The position numbers and the translations under genes were made by a program. The notes below the pieces were generated by a model. That model had not been told where the DNA came from and did no database searches. It was given only the letters and a program-made list of their open reading frames with translations. A stretch of 64,000 bases of DNA from Clostridium sp. KNHs205. GTDB lineage: Bacteria; Bacillota; Clostridia; Lachnospirales; Lachnospiraceae. The stretch is from the NCBI RefSeq assembly GCF_000702945.1, contig NZ_JNLE01000005.1:682001-746000 (forward strand), read 5' to 3'. Shown piece by piece: positions 32,447-41,301 of this stretch (within the stretch, counting starts at the first letter, position 1; each line of letters opens with the position of its first letter).

Positions 32447-34549
32447 TTATTTCTTGCTTTTATAATAAACTGATACCTCATCAAAGTATTGCTTCAGGCC
32501 ATACTGGTTTGATAATCCTTTTACTCCATTGGTCATGCGAGCTACAAATCCCTCTAACTTACCCATGTATTCTTCTTCGGAAATCTCTCCGCCTGAAACC
32601 ATGGTAAGCCCCTTCTCCCAGCTGGCAGTAAGCTCTGCATTGAGGAGGGATTTTATGGAGGAATTAACAACATCATAAATCATTTCACCTAAAAGACTGG
32701 GGGTTATGATCTGCGTCTTTTTATTCAGTGCCAGATAATCAATCTTAACAAGCTTATTAAGGATTTCCGCTCTGGTGGCACTGGTGCCGATACCGCTTCC
32801 TTTAATCTGGGCTCTTAATTCTTCATCTTCAATTAACTGACCTGCATTTTCCATTGCCAGAATCATAGAACCGGAATTATATCTTTTGGGCGGTGCGGTC
32901 TCCCCTTCTCTTATGGTCATGGCTTTTACCGGCAGGAACATGCCTTTCTTAAGGTTTTTTACAGCCTCCATAAAATCAGCACCATAATCCGTATCTTCAC
33001 TGTCCTCTTTCTCGTTCTTCCCTTGATTAGCGTCGGCCTGCTGCTCTTTTCTCTTATCAAAGGAATTGGCCGCCACTTTAAGATACCCTTCCTCCAGTAA
33101 GACCTTAAAGCTTGAAAAGAAGCTTTCCTGTTTCTGTTTGGTGGTAAGGCTTATCTTCTGATAAACCGCAGGAGGAAAAAAGATACTTAAGAATCTCCTT
33201 GCAATTATCTCATAGACCTTTCCGGCAGTAGGGTTTAAGGAATTCAGCGCCTGAAAGCCCTGGCCTGTGGGGATGATGGCATAATGGTCCGTAATCTGTT
33301 TATCGTTTACATATCTGGTCTTTGCAATATTCTTAAAGCTTCCTTTTTCAAGGATCTCGGCTGCATAATCTCTTACCATAGCATAGTTTCTAAGACCACC
33401 GATATTTTTATGGATCTCCTTTGCAACAGCCGTAGACAGAACCCTGGCATCGGTTCTTGGATAAGTAACCAGCTTCTTTTCATACAGTTCCTGGGTGATC
33501 TTAAGGGTTTCATCAGGGCTTATCTTAAACATCCTGGCACAATCATTCTGAAGCTCCGCCAGATTATAGAGCAGAGGAGCATTCTTATTCTCCTTCTTTT
33601 TCTCAATGGAGGTTATTTCGGCATTTACTGTTTCAGCTTCAGTGATGGTATCTGTAAAAACCGTCTTATTATTCTCCTGTCGTTCCTCTAAGGCAGGCGT
33701 TCTATCAAGCAGTTCTTCTATCAGTTTAACGGCACTTTCTTTTTCTCTGAAACCGTTCTCTTTATATAATAAGGAGGAGTTAAAATATTTAGAACCTTCT
33801 ACTGCACGAAATTCACCGTCAAAGGTCTTTCCGGAGGTTTCAAGAGTATTCAAAACTCTGTAAAAAGGCGTTTTAACAAAGTCCCTTATCTCTCTTTCTC
33901 TTCTTACGACCATTCCAAGTACACAGGTCATAACCCTGCCCACAGAAATGGCGGCACGTTTTTCTCCTTGCAGATAATTAGATACACTTTGCCCATATTT
34001 TAAAGTAAGGACTCTGGAGAAATTAATACCCATCAGATAATCCTCTTTGGCTCTTAAATAGGCAGAAGCAGACAGGTTATTATAAGCACTAAGAGGCTTA
34101 GCTTCTCTGATGCCCCTTAGGATTTCATCCTCTGTCTGGGAATCTATCCATACTCTTCGTTTTTCTTTGTTTACCGGAACTTCTGCCAGCTGGTCTACCA
34201 ATCGGTATATGTATTCTCCTTCACGTCCGGAGTCAGTACAGACATAGATACAGTCAACATCCTGACGGTTTAACAGACCCTTTACTACGGCGAACTGTTT
34301 TGCCACAGCCGGTATGACCTCATAGCGGTAATCTTTCGGCATAAAGGGCAGTGTCTCCAGACTCCAGCGTTTCAGCGAAGCGTCATAGCTTTCGGGATAA
34401 CTCATGGTAACCAGATGACCCACGCACCAGGTTACCAGAGATTTATCCGATTCCATATAGCCGTCTCTCTTTTTAAAGTCTTCCTTCAGGGCTTTGGCGA
34501 ATTCCTGGGCTACACTGGGTTTCTCTGAAATATATAAATTCTTAGACAT
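32447..34549 (-). CDS. topB: DNA topoisomerase III
   Basis: 700 residues. MSKNLYISEKPSVAQEFAKA is the typical start, the Toprim acidic cluster appears in CIYVCTDSGREGEYIYRLVD, the catalytic tyrosine is in KKLVTYPRTDARVL, and the C-terminal part contains GSGIGTSATRAEILNKLVKI. It is a type IA enzyme that relaxes or decatenates DNA. No zinc-ribbon domain follows. Length fits the plasmid/ICE-related and clostridial TopB family. It lies alone, about 90 bp upstream of the LbH protein gene, possibly sharing a transcript with it. SD weak. Confidence 0.93.
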   Translation of the reverse strand: MSKNLYISEKPSVAQEFAKALKEDFKKRDGYMESDKSLVTWCVGHLVTMSYPESYDASLKRWSLETLPFMPKDYRYEVIPAVAKQFAVVKGLLNRQDVDCIYVCTDSGREGEYIYRLVDQLAEVPVNKEKRRVWIDSQTEDEILRGIREAKPLSAYNNLSASAYLRAKEDYLMGINFSRVLTLKYGQSVSNYLQGEKRAAISVGRVMTCVLGMVVRREREIRDFVKTPFYRVLNTLETSGKTFDGEFRAVEGSKYFNSSLLYKENGFREKESAVKLIEELLDRTPALEERQENNKTVFTDTITEAETVNAEITSIEKKKENKNAPLLYNLAELQNDCARMFKISPDETLKITQELYEKKLVTYPRTDARVLSTAVAKEIHKNIGGLRNYAMVRDYAAEILEKGSFKNIAKTRYVNDKQITDHYAIIPTGQGFQALNSLNPTAGKVYEIIARRFLSIFFPPAVYQKISLTTKQKQESFFSSFKVLLEEGYLKVAANSFDKRKEQQADANQGKNEKEDSEDTDYGADFMEAVKNLKKGMFLPVKAMTIREGETAPPKRYNSGSMILAMENAGQLIEDEELRAQIKGSGIGTSATRAEILNKLVKIDYLALNKKTQIITPSLLGEMIYDVVNSSIKSLLNAELTASWEKGLTMVSGGEISEEEYMGKLEGFVARMTNGVKGLSNQYGLKQYFDEVSVYYKSKK

Positions 34550-34721
34550 ATTGCTCCAACTTTCTTTCGGGATCAGTAACTGCCGGTATACTTATGAAAC
34601 ACGGCAGTTGGTTTGGAAATGAAATTCCGTCCCTTTATCATAACATATTTGCAACTTGATGGAAAGGAAAAATGGGGGTGGGGGCGATTGGTGCGGGGAA
34701 ATTTGGTCTTTGGCGGCGGAC

Positions 34722-34952
34722 GATGAGTTTGCCTTCCCTTTAGCCCTTTTCTTGTTCAGAGCACCAAATTCCACTAAAATAGCAGCAACTGTTCCTGGCA
34801 GGTAAAATAATACCAAACTCGCTGGACAGTTATCGTTATGTACAGTTGTGAGCTCAGACAGTGGTATTATTTTACCTAGTCACAGCTGCTGCTATTTAAG
34901 TGTCATTAGGTACTCTTCAATAGAAAATTGCCAAAGGGAAGGCAAACTCATC
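34722..34952 (-). ncRNA. Family A long hairpin element, copy A3 (minus orientation)
   Basis: Outer 23-bp arms GATGAGTTTGCCTTCCCTTT-GGC / GCTAAAGGGAAGGCAAACTC-ATC. Inside, read on the minus strand, come CTATTGAAGAGTACCTAATG, a stem GGTAAAATAATACCA / TGGTATTATTTTACC and a loop with CTGTCTGAG ... AGCGAGTT. CGTCC follows the last arm. Same plan as copies A1 and A2 with unrelated arm sequences. A 74-codon open frame across it is regarded as chance. Called ncRNA only because the structure is conserved; a palindromic mobile element is an alternative. Confidence 0.5.
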
Positions 34953-35537
34953 TGGGTATAGGGAAAGACATAATTTAGGACACGTATCTGAACAGATTAA
35001 CCTGTATTAATTAAAAGAGGTTGGGGGTATAAGATAAATAAGAATTTATATATTGAATATGCATAAAATTATTGCATTATAATGCACTATATATCAACTA
35101 CTATATATGAGCTTCTTGAAATACTTTATTAGTGCAGTTCACTCTCGGTTATATGTAAAATGACTTTTGACCTCAGCATCAATAAATAAATATTGATATA
35201 TATGAGTGAGTATACCTGTAAAAACTTATTAAGTAATAGTATTTTAGTGCCCTATAAAGATTAAACTGTTTCAAAACGGGGTAACCGGGAAAACTTCTGC
35301 TATAACCATTTCTGACATGGGTAATATATTATATTGAAAGAAATATTCTCCTTCATCAGACAACATAAAAATAATCTGATCTATGGTTTCCATAACCTCT
35401 TTTTTACAAGAGCATAAATCCCAAAAATAAGTTAACTATTTTTACATCTTTTTCAAATACAGAGTATAATAGCAGAATCATCAGTACCATATGCTCTCTT
35501 AGCATGTTATAAAAAATCATTTTCCTTTCAATAAGCA

Positions 35538-35768
35538 GGCAATTTACACAAAATAGAAAGACCAATGCGCCTATGGAAAGGTATTAGAAGTCCTTTTCTC
35601 TGAAGCTTTTGTGCTATAAGGTAAAACAGATTGTCTGAGTACACATAGTGTACTCATGCGAAGCGAGTTATCTGTTTTACCTTATGTCAAGCACAAAAGC
35701 TTCAGAGAATTAGGACTTCTTATACCTTGGAATTGAAGCATGGGGCTTTCTGTTTTGTGTAAATTGCC
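35538..35768 (+). ncRNA. Family A long hairpin element, copy A1
   Basis: Outer arms GGCAATTTACACAAAATAGA-AAG / CTTTCTGTTTTGTGTAAATT-GCC. Then GCGCCTATGGAAAGGTATTA with GAAGTCC / GGACTTCTTATACC, inner stem CTCTGAAGCTTTTGTGCT with AGCACAAAAGCTTCAGAG, AAGGTAAAACAGAT with ATCTGTTTTACCTT, loop TGTCTGAG ... AGCGAGTT. CGTCC follows. The surrounding gap 34953-35537 is AT-rich with no gene seen. Confidence 0.55.
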
Positions 35769-35803
35769 GTCCTACTGAAACCAACTCCCTTTTGCCACCA
35801 TAT

Positions 35804-35849
35804 AATAAGGGACCAGCCGCAATACTCCATTGCTGCTGTCCCTTATTAC
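35804..35849. terminator. Terminator of the D,D-carboxypeptidase gene
   Basis: TAATAAGGGAC and GTCCCTTATTA form the stem, about 20 bp after the gene's stop. Confidence 0.8.
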
Positions 35850-35867
35850 ACACTGCCATCCGGCCGT

Positions 35868-36896
35868 TTAACTAATTTTCTTTCTTCCGTATTCCAGTAG
35901 CTTCAGGGAATCCTGCCACCTTCCGGCACTGGAGGAATGCATTACTACTGATAATACCTTTGCGTTACCTTCTCCGGCAGCTGAGATAAGACACCGTCCG
36001 GCTATACTGGTAGTACCTGTCTTAAGCCCGATGACATGGGAATCATACCACATGCTGTCTTTATTAATGAGGGCATTGGTATTCCATAAGGACAGGGTTC
36101 TTCCGTTTTGCATGGTTATCGTTGAGGTTCTTTCTTTTGTTATCTTCATTATCGTCTTGCTTTTTAAGGCCTGCAATCCGATTAACGCCATGTCATATGC
36201 GGTTGAATACTGTCCGATGGCATCATAGCCATCCGGTGAGATGAAGCAGGAATTGTAGGCTCCAAGTTTCTCGGCTTTTGCATTCATAAGTTCTGTGAAT
36301 TTCCTGATAGCTTTCATTTCACCTGCAGTTTTATCTTTTAGTGCTTTCCTTCCTACATATACTGCAATGGCATAAGCAGCATCATTTCCGGAAGGTATCA
36401 GCATGGCCTCCAGCAGATTGTAGACCTTTAACTTGTCACCGGATCTTAATCCTGCTCTGGAAGAATCATAGGGTATCATGCTGACTTCTTTTCCTACCTT
36501 GACCATTTCACTTTGCTTACACCATTCAAGAGCTACCAGGGCTGTCAGAACCTTTGCCGTACTCGCCGGGAATATTGGGGTTGTAGCATTCTTATGATAT
36601 AGGATAGCTCCGCTGTTTGCATCAATTAATATCGCTGCCTCAGCATCTATTGTGATATCTGGATTTCTGATAGCCAGCGCTTCCTGTACCTCACTGCTGC
36701 ACTCCAATTCCGGTATATATGACATATAATCTACGGAAGTGCTGTCATATATTAACGGAAGTCCGTCTTCTGCTTTTGCATAGGCTGCCTGCACCCCGAA
36801 ATAGCTGTTGCTAATAAATGGTATGGCATTACTGAGATTATGAACCATAAGAGTAAGGCATACTAAAGTTATAATAATATTTGTTGTCTTTTTCAT
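35868..36896 (-). CDS. D-alanyl-D-alanine carboxypeptidase (class A/C PBP, S11 family)
   Basis: 342 residues. An N-terminal hydrophobic segment (IIITLVCLTLMVHNLSNAIP) acts as signal or anchor. Catalytic motifs of S11 peptidases are in order: SxxK at Ser112-Lys115 (ASTAKVL), SxN at Ser169-Asn171 (PSGNDAA), KTG at 292-294 (GLKTGTTS). It trims the terminal D-Ala of peptidoglycan stem peptides outside the membrane. The usual C-terminal anchoring helix is absent, the protein ending at the LLEYGRKKIS helix. Monocistronic. The 370-bp upstream gap shows only promoter-like AT-rich DNA. Confidence 0.9.
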   Translation of the reverse strand: MKKTTNIIITLVCLTLMVHNLSNAIPFISNSYFGVQAAYAKAEDGLPLIYDSTSVDYMSYIPELECSSEVQEALAIRNPDITIDAEAAILIDANSGAILYHKNATTPIFPASTAKVLTALVALEWCKQSEMVKVGKEVSMIPYDSSRAGLRSGDKLKVYNLLEAMLIPSGNDAAYAIAVYVGRKALKDKTAGEMKAIRKFTELMNAKAEKLGAYNSCFISPDGYDAIGQYSTAYDMALIGLQALKSKTIMKITKERTSTITMQNGRTLSLWNTNALINKDSMWYDSHVIGLKTGTTSIAGRCLISAAGEGNAKVLSVVMHSSSAGRWQDSLKLLEYGRKKIS

Positions 36897-37269
36897 TACA
36901 AACTCCTACTGTATACCGAACTGTTTAAGTTGCGGCATAATTCAGGATGCGAATTAATTTTTCACTTATCGCATTTATCCTGTTATTGCTCCTGCTTTTG
37001 TGCCTGTAAGCTGAAGTTCATTTTCCTATCCAGATATATACATAATGGAAAAGGTTAAACTTCTTCAGCTATTTAGTAACTACTGCATGTAACAAACAAC
37101 TCAATTAATGCATTTGTGTAAAGTCTGATTTATTGATGAAAATAAGTGTCAAACAATACACTACTCTTAATATTCTCCAAAAGCGGTAAAATTATTAATA
37201 TTCTTACTCTGTACTTTTCACCTGACTTTCGTTATAATAATTCTATTAATTACTTTTAAGGAGAAATAT

Positions 37270-38154
37270 ATGGCCAGCTATCATATATTCAGCGATTCTT
37301 CCTGCGATACTCCCATAGAACTGCTGAATCTGCATCATATAACATTAATACCATTTTATGTGACTTTTGATTTAGAACGTTATTTTAAAGAAAATGTGGA
37401 AATCAGCAATGAAGAATTCTACCAACGGCTGTCCCGGGATAAAATCTTTCCAAAAACTTCTCTTCCTTCTGTTATGGATTACTGCCATGCCTTTGAAAAA
37501 GAAATTTTAAACGGAAATGATATACTATGTCTTTGCCTGACTCAGAAATTCAGCGGTTCTTATCAGTCAGCCGTTAATGCCAGAGAACTTACTCTTGAGA
37601 AATATCCTGAGGCTGACATACAGGTGGTGGATTCCATCCAGGCTACCGGCGGTCAGGGAATTCTTTTAATGCAGGCAGCTTATCTGAAAGAGGCGGGCTA
37701 TTCTTTAACTGATACGGTAAAGCGTCTGGAAGAGATAAAATCCACCGCAAGGATTATGTTTACTGTGGATACACTTGAGTATCTTGCGAAAGGCGGACGT
37801 ATCGGAAAAGCCGCTTCCCTGGCAGGTACTATGTTAAATATAAAACCTATGATTCAATTAAGGGATGCGGAACTGATTCCTTATTCCAACGTAAGAGGCC
37901 GCAAGAAATCTCTGGATCGAATACTGAATATGACAGAGGAATACTTTAGCGAGAATAATGCACGGTATGAGGATTACGATTTCTGCCTGGCTAATGCCAC
38001 AACTACGGAAGATACCAAAGCTGTACAATCTCAACTGGAGAATCTTATAGGCAGAAAGATTACATACCCTATGTTTCAGATAGGCGTTACAATTGGAACC
38101 TATACTGGTCCCGGAGCAGTGGGTGTCTGTTTTGTAAGGAAATTTGACAGATAG
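37270..38154 (+). CDS. DegV-family fatty-acid-binding protein
   Basis: 294 residues: YHIFSDSSCDTPIELLNLHH (DegV start SDSSCD), then KFSGSYQSAVNA (the SGTY-like lipid-binding motif), VDSIQATGGQGILLMQAAYL, and VDTLEYLAKGGRIGKAASLA with the family hallmark L-x-x-L-x-x-G-G-R-I, ending TGPGAVGVCFV. DegV/FakB proteins present fatty acids to the kinase FakA for phosphorylation. No FakA is nearby. AAGGAGAAATAT before ATG; it is followed by a strong terminator. Confidence 0.93.
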   Translation: MASYHIFSDSSCDTPIELLNLHHITLIPFYVTFDLERYFKENVEISNEEFYQRLSRDKIFPKTSLPSVMDYCHAFEKEILNGNDILCLCLTQKFSGSYQSAVNARELTLEKYPEADIQVVDSIQATGGQGILLMQAAYLKEAGYSLTDTVKRLEEIKSTARIMFTVDTLEYLAKGGRIGKAASLAGTMLNIKPMIQLRDAELIPYSNVRGRKKSLDRILNMTEEYFSENNARYEDYDFCLANATTTEDTKAVQSQLENLIGRKITYPMFQIGVTIGTYTGPGAVGVCFVRKFDR

Positions 38155-38229
38155 ATACAAAACAAATAAAGAGGTTATAATTTTCCGCCGCAATCTCAGA
38201 ACTAAATATAAACAGTATAATTTTAAAGG

Positions 38230-38272
38230 ATACCCCAAAATGTTAGATAATAAGCTGACATTTTGGGGTATT
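38230..38272 (+). terminator. Terminator of the DegV-family gene
   Basis: ATACCCCAAAATGT and ACATTTTGGGGTAT form a 14-bp perfect stem followed by TATACTTTA. Confidence 0.85.
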
Positions 38273-38293
38273 ATACTTTAACCTGGCACATAA

Positions 38294-38384
38294 ATTCAAT
38301 CTATGTACCTTGTTAATTTGATTCTACAGGTATTAACAAGTGATTTGGTATTCATATAGATTCAATCTATATACCTTGTTAATT
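38294..38384. repeat. 25-bp direct repeats
   Basis: ATTCAATCTATGTACCTTGT (-TAATT) at 38294 and again with one change at 38360, 66 bp apart, with ATTAACAA nearby in inverted orientation. They lie upstream of the AraC gene and could be operator sites. No gene in 38155-38570. Confidence 0.55.
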
Positions 38385-38570
38385 CATTACCTGACTCGAT
38401 GCCTGACAATAATAATCCAAAAAGCCGGAATCCAAGTGATACCAGACAAAGCATCATAAAAGTTTAAGAATAGCTCACTTTGAGAATATTCACCCTAAAC
38501 CTGGATAAGGCAAGAACCATCAAGTTTATCGGATAACAGAATGTTATAATAAGGTCATGGAGGAGAGCTA

Positions 38571-39449
38571 ATGACACATAAAGAAATTCAAACCGCCTTA
38601 GATTATATAGAAGCAAACATATACGAAAAACTGACTTTAGATGAGGTTTCGCAAACAATCGGATTTTCAAAGTTTTATTTTCACAGGTGCTTTCAAAAAG
38701 AAGTTGGACTTTCTTTATATGATTATATCAGGAGACGAAGGTTGGCTTGTGCTGCAAGCCTGCTTTTAAATACAAATATATCTGTACTTGATATCGCTTT
38801 AACCTTCCAATTTGAATCCCATGAAGCATTTACAAGAGCATTTAAAAGTATCTATAATTTACCACCAGGAAGATACCGGACAGCAATTAAGAACTTAACG
38901 AAAGGAATATTAGATATGAAAACACAAAATAACATTAAAGATTGGATTATAACAGGAACAGCTCCTGATAAATATCATATTGGCCTGGATTCTGCTATTT
39001 ACCATTTAGGTACCAAATCTGCTACAATTAAATCCATCACCAGCGAATATACAAATGATGAATATGGTACCATCATGCAGCAAATAAATGCTGCTAAATA
39101 TTTAGGCAGGAGAATGCGATTTTCCGGATTTGTAAGAACTCTTGATGTGGAAGGTTGGTGTGCATTATGGTTTCGAATAGACAATGCCTTATCAACCACA
39201 CTGAAACTTGATAATATGCAAAACCGGCCCATTAAAGGAACAACTGAATGGAATCATTATACCTGTGTATTAGATGTACCAGAAAATAGTGCAATTCTTA
39301 ATATCGGAATGCTGTTGCAGGGAAAAGGACAAGCCTGGGTTGATAATGTTAGTTTTGAAGAAGTTGATTACAGTGTTCCAGTAACTGAATTTACCATTGA
39401 AACAACGTTCCCAGATCATGTTTTAAATCCATCATTTGAGGAATTATAA
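38571..39449 (+). CDS. AraC-family regulator with C-terminal jelly-roll-like domain
   Basis: 292 residues. Residues 1-105 contain both AraC helix-turn-helices (LDEVSQTIGFSKFYFHRCFQ and VLDIALTFQFESHEAFTRAF, then LPPGRYRT). From about 120, a beta-rich segment appears (YHIGLDSAIYHLGTKSATIK, WCALWFRIDNA, WNHYTCVLDVPENSAILNIG, GKGQAWVDNVSFEEV) that looks like a carbohydrate-binding or galactose-binding-like sandwich rather than the more common GyrI domain. It probably senses a ligand, perhaps a sugar. GGAGGAGAGCT before ATG. Its targets are unknown. Confidence 0.82.
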   Translation: MTHKEIQTALDYIEANIYEKLTLDEVSQTIGFSKFYFHRCFQKEVGLSLYDYIRRRRLACAASLLLNTNISVLDIALTFQFESHEAFTRAFKSIYNLPPGRYRTAIKNLTKGILDMKTQNNIKDWIITGTAPDKYHIGLDSAIYHLGTKSATIKSITSEYTNDEYGTIMQQINAAKYLGRRMRFSGFVRTLDVEGWCALWFRIDNALSTTLKLDNMQNRPIKGTTEWNHYTCVLDVPENSAILNIGMLLQGKGQAWVDNVSFEEVDYSVPVTEFTIETTFPDHVLNPSFEEL

Positions 39450-39635
39450 ACTATTTTATAATAAAAGAACAGCTTCGGCTGTTCTTTTACCGTTCTCTGG
39501 GATTCCCTGCCCAGCGATGCATTTCGGTGCGGCTTGATTCCAGCCTGTTCGGAATATAATAAATATACTGGTGTTTATTTATTATCTGCTATCTGCTATA
39601 ATAAAAAACTAAGAATATATGTAAGGAGATTAGTT

Positions 39636-40064
39636 TTGATTCGAATATTACAGGAAACAGATATAGATAGAATTGCAGAAATTTGGTTGAATACTAATAT
39701 TAGTGCTCACAACTTCATTGAAAAAAAATACTGGGAAGATAATTTAGAAGCAGTGAAAGAAATGTTTCCACAATCGGAAGTATATGTTTATGAAGATGAA
39801 AACACTGGTAAAATACAAGGCTTTATTGGAATGAGCGATAATTATATCGCAGGAATTTTTGTTAGTGCTGATGCACAATCCTGTGGTATCGGCAAACAGT
39901 TGCTAGACTTCGTTAAGACGATTAAAAGCCAATTATTCCTGAGCGTATATCAAAAAAATATACGAGCGTTAAAATTCTACCAGCGCGGTAATTTTAATAT
40001 TCAGAGTGAAAAGATTGATGAAAACACCGGAGAAAAAGAATACTTCATGATATGGGAACGGTAA
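39636..40064 (+). CDS. GNAT acetyltransferase
   Basis: 142 residues starting at TTG with AAGGAG seven bases upstream (MIRILQETDIDRIAEIWLNT). Motif A is GIFVSADAQSCGIGKQLLDF, with the CoA loop QSCGIG, followed by FLSVYQKNIRALKFYQRGNF. It resembles the small YjaB/PhnO-type N-acetyltransferases. A longer in-frame start at 39534 exists, but the extra 34 residues are not GNAT-like and have no SD. Substrate unknown. It lies 75 bp before the chloramphenicol-resistance leader. Confidence 0.82.
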   Translation: MIRILQETDIDRIAEIWLNTNISAHNFIEKKYWEDNLEAVKEMFPQSEVYVYEDENTGKIQGFIGMSDNYIAGIFVSADAQSCGIGKQLLDFVKTIKSQLFLSVYQKNIRALKFYQRGNFNIQSEKIDENTGEKEYFMIWER

Positions 40065-40139
40065 AATTTATTTTGGCAGTTTTATATACTGCAGTATTTA
40101 TACACTGGAAATTAGTATAGCATAAGGCGGTGAATTAAT

Positions 40140-40194
40140 ATGGTGAAAACAAGCAATGCTGCCTTCTAAACTTATATTATAATTTTAGGAGGCA
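40140..40194 (+). promoter_or_regulatory. Translational attenuator of the cat gene: leader peptide MVKTSNAAF and RBS-masking hairpin
   Basis: AAGGCGGTG then ATG at 40140 opens a nine-residue leader, MVKTSNAAF, stop at 40169. Its 3' end TGCCTTCTAAA (40160-40170) pairs with TTTAGGAGGCA (40184-40194), burying the SD of cat. Leaders starting MVKT are known from cat-86-type attenuators, in which a chloramphenicol-stalled ribosome opens the hairpin. Seen: leader, hairpin, SD. Inferred: inducibility. Confidence 0.8.
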
Positions 40195-40200
40195 AAGAAG

Positions 40201-40848
40201 ATGAAATTTATTGAAATAGATATGAAACAATGGGTAAGAAAGGAACATTATGAGCATTACAGCAACAACGTTAGTTGTTCCTATAGCCTCACAATTGATA
40301 TTGATGTTACTGACTTGCTAACCAGACTTAAAGCAAGGGAATTAAAAAGTTATCCGGCGCAAATATATATGCTGTCAACAGTAGCTAATCAATTTTCTGA
40401 GTTCAGAATGTCAACAAATGAACAAAATCATTTAGGGTATTGGGACATAATCCATCCGATGTATACGGTTCTAAATACGAAAACGGAAACATTTTCTGCT
40501 GTGTGGACCCAATATAATAAGTGCTTTCATAGATTTTATGAAGCATGCCTGGATGACATGGCTCAGTATACGAGTGGTGTTCTTTTTCCTCAGAAAAATA
40601 TTCCCCCGGCTGTTTTTAACATTTCCAGTCTCCCTTGGCTGGATTTTACTGCCTTCAATCTGAATGTCTTTTCGGGTGAAGCCTATCTCCTGCCGATTTT
40701 AACAATTGGCAGATATAGAAACGAGCACGGGAAAACCTACATGCCCCTTGCAATACAATGCCACCATGCAGCTTGTGATGGTTTTCATGTTGGCAAATTT
40801 GTAGAGGCCCTTCGCTATATGGCAGCAAATTCGGAAGAATGGTTATAA
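40201..40848 (+). CDS. cat: Chloramphenicol O-acetyltransferase, type A
   Basis: 215 residues: MKFIEIDMKQWVRKEHYEHY opens as in CatA proteins, ending with the active site IQCHHAACDGFHVGKFVEAL, where His189 of HxxxDG is the general base and Asp193 the structural partner. PLAIQCHHAACDG fits CatA well. The enzyme transfers acetyl from acetyl-CoA to chloramphenicol in the cytoplasm. AGGAGG lies 8 bases before ATG, inside an attenuator hairpin. Length fits the family. No transposon flanks it, though a family A hairpin lies 150 bp downstream. Confidence 0.9.
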   Translation: MKFIEIDMKQWVRKEHYEHYSNNVSCSYSLTIDIDVTDLLTRLKARELKSYPAQIYMLSTVANQFSEFRMSTNEQNHLGYWDIIHPMYTVLNTKTETFSAVWTQYNKCFHRFYEACLDDMAQYTSGVLFPQKNIPPAVFNISSLPWLDFTAFNLNVFSGEAYLLPILTIGRYRNEHGKTYMPLAIQCHHAACDGFHVGKFVEALRYMAANSEEWL

Positions 40849-40996
40849 AAGCTCCTTCAGCTTAAGTTTTCTTCCAATACCAGGCGACACTTATACCTAA
40901 TCGCCATTTACTATATTTCTAAGACTAAGCTTTCGAGCATTAGTTAATTTAAAAAAATAATTCAAGTGTCAAAATCCTTATTACCACAAGATTTCA

Positions 40997-41210
40997 GGCT
41001 AATTGTACAAGCCAGAAAGAACGAATGTGCCTATGGAAAGGTATTAGAAGTCCTTTTCTCTGGATGTTTTATGCTATATTAGAAAGCAGATTGTTTGAGC
41101 GCAGCGAGTTATCTGTTTTCTAATATGTCAAGCATAAAATGTCCAGAGAATTAGGACTTCTTATACCTTGTAATCGAAACATGAGTTTTTTCTGGCTTGT
41201 ACAATTTGCC
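40997..41210 (+). ncRNA. Family A long hairpin element, copy A2
   Basis: Outer arms GGCTAATTGTACAAGCCAGA-AA / TTTCTGGCTTGTACAATT-TGCC. Then GTGCCTATGGAAAGGTATTA and GGACTTCTTATACC as in A1, inner stem CTCTGGATGTTTTATGCT with AGCATAAAATGTCCAGAG, TATTAGAAAGCAGAT with ATCTGTTTTCTAATA, loop TGTTTGAGCGCAGCGAGTT. CGTCC follows. Between convergent cat and glyA. The arm sequences differ from A1 at many positions while pairing is kept. Confidence 0.6.
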
Positions 41211-41301
41211 GTCCCCTTGCCAAAAACCGACCTTCAACTAATATAATACCTTAGCAGCCAATTTCCCCAAATGCCACCGATATACTGCCCTATAAAGATT
41301 C

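Noticed and set aside
34592-34816. 74-codon open frame upstream of topB
   Set aside because: It lies inside the arm of a family A hairpin, has no RBS and no recognisable protein features.
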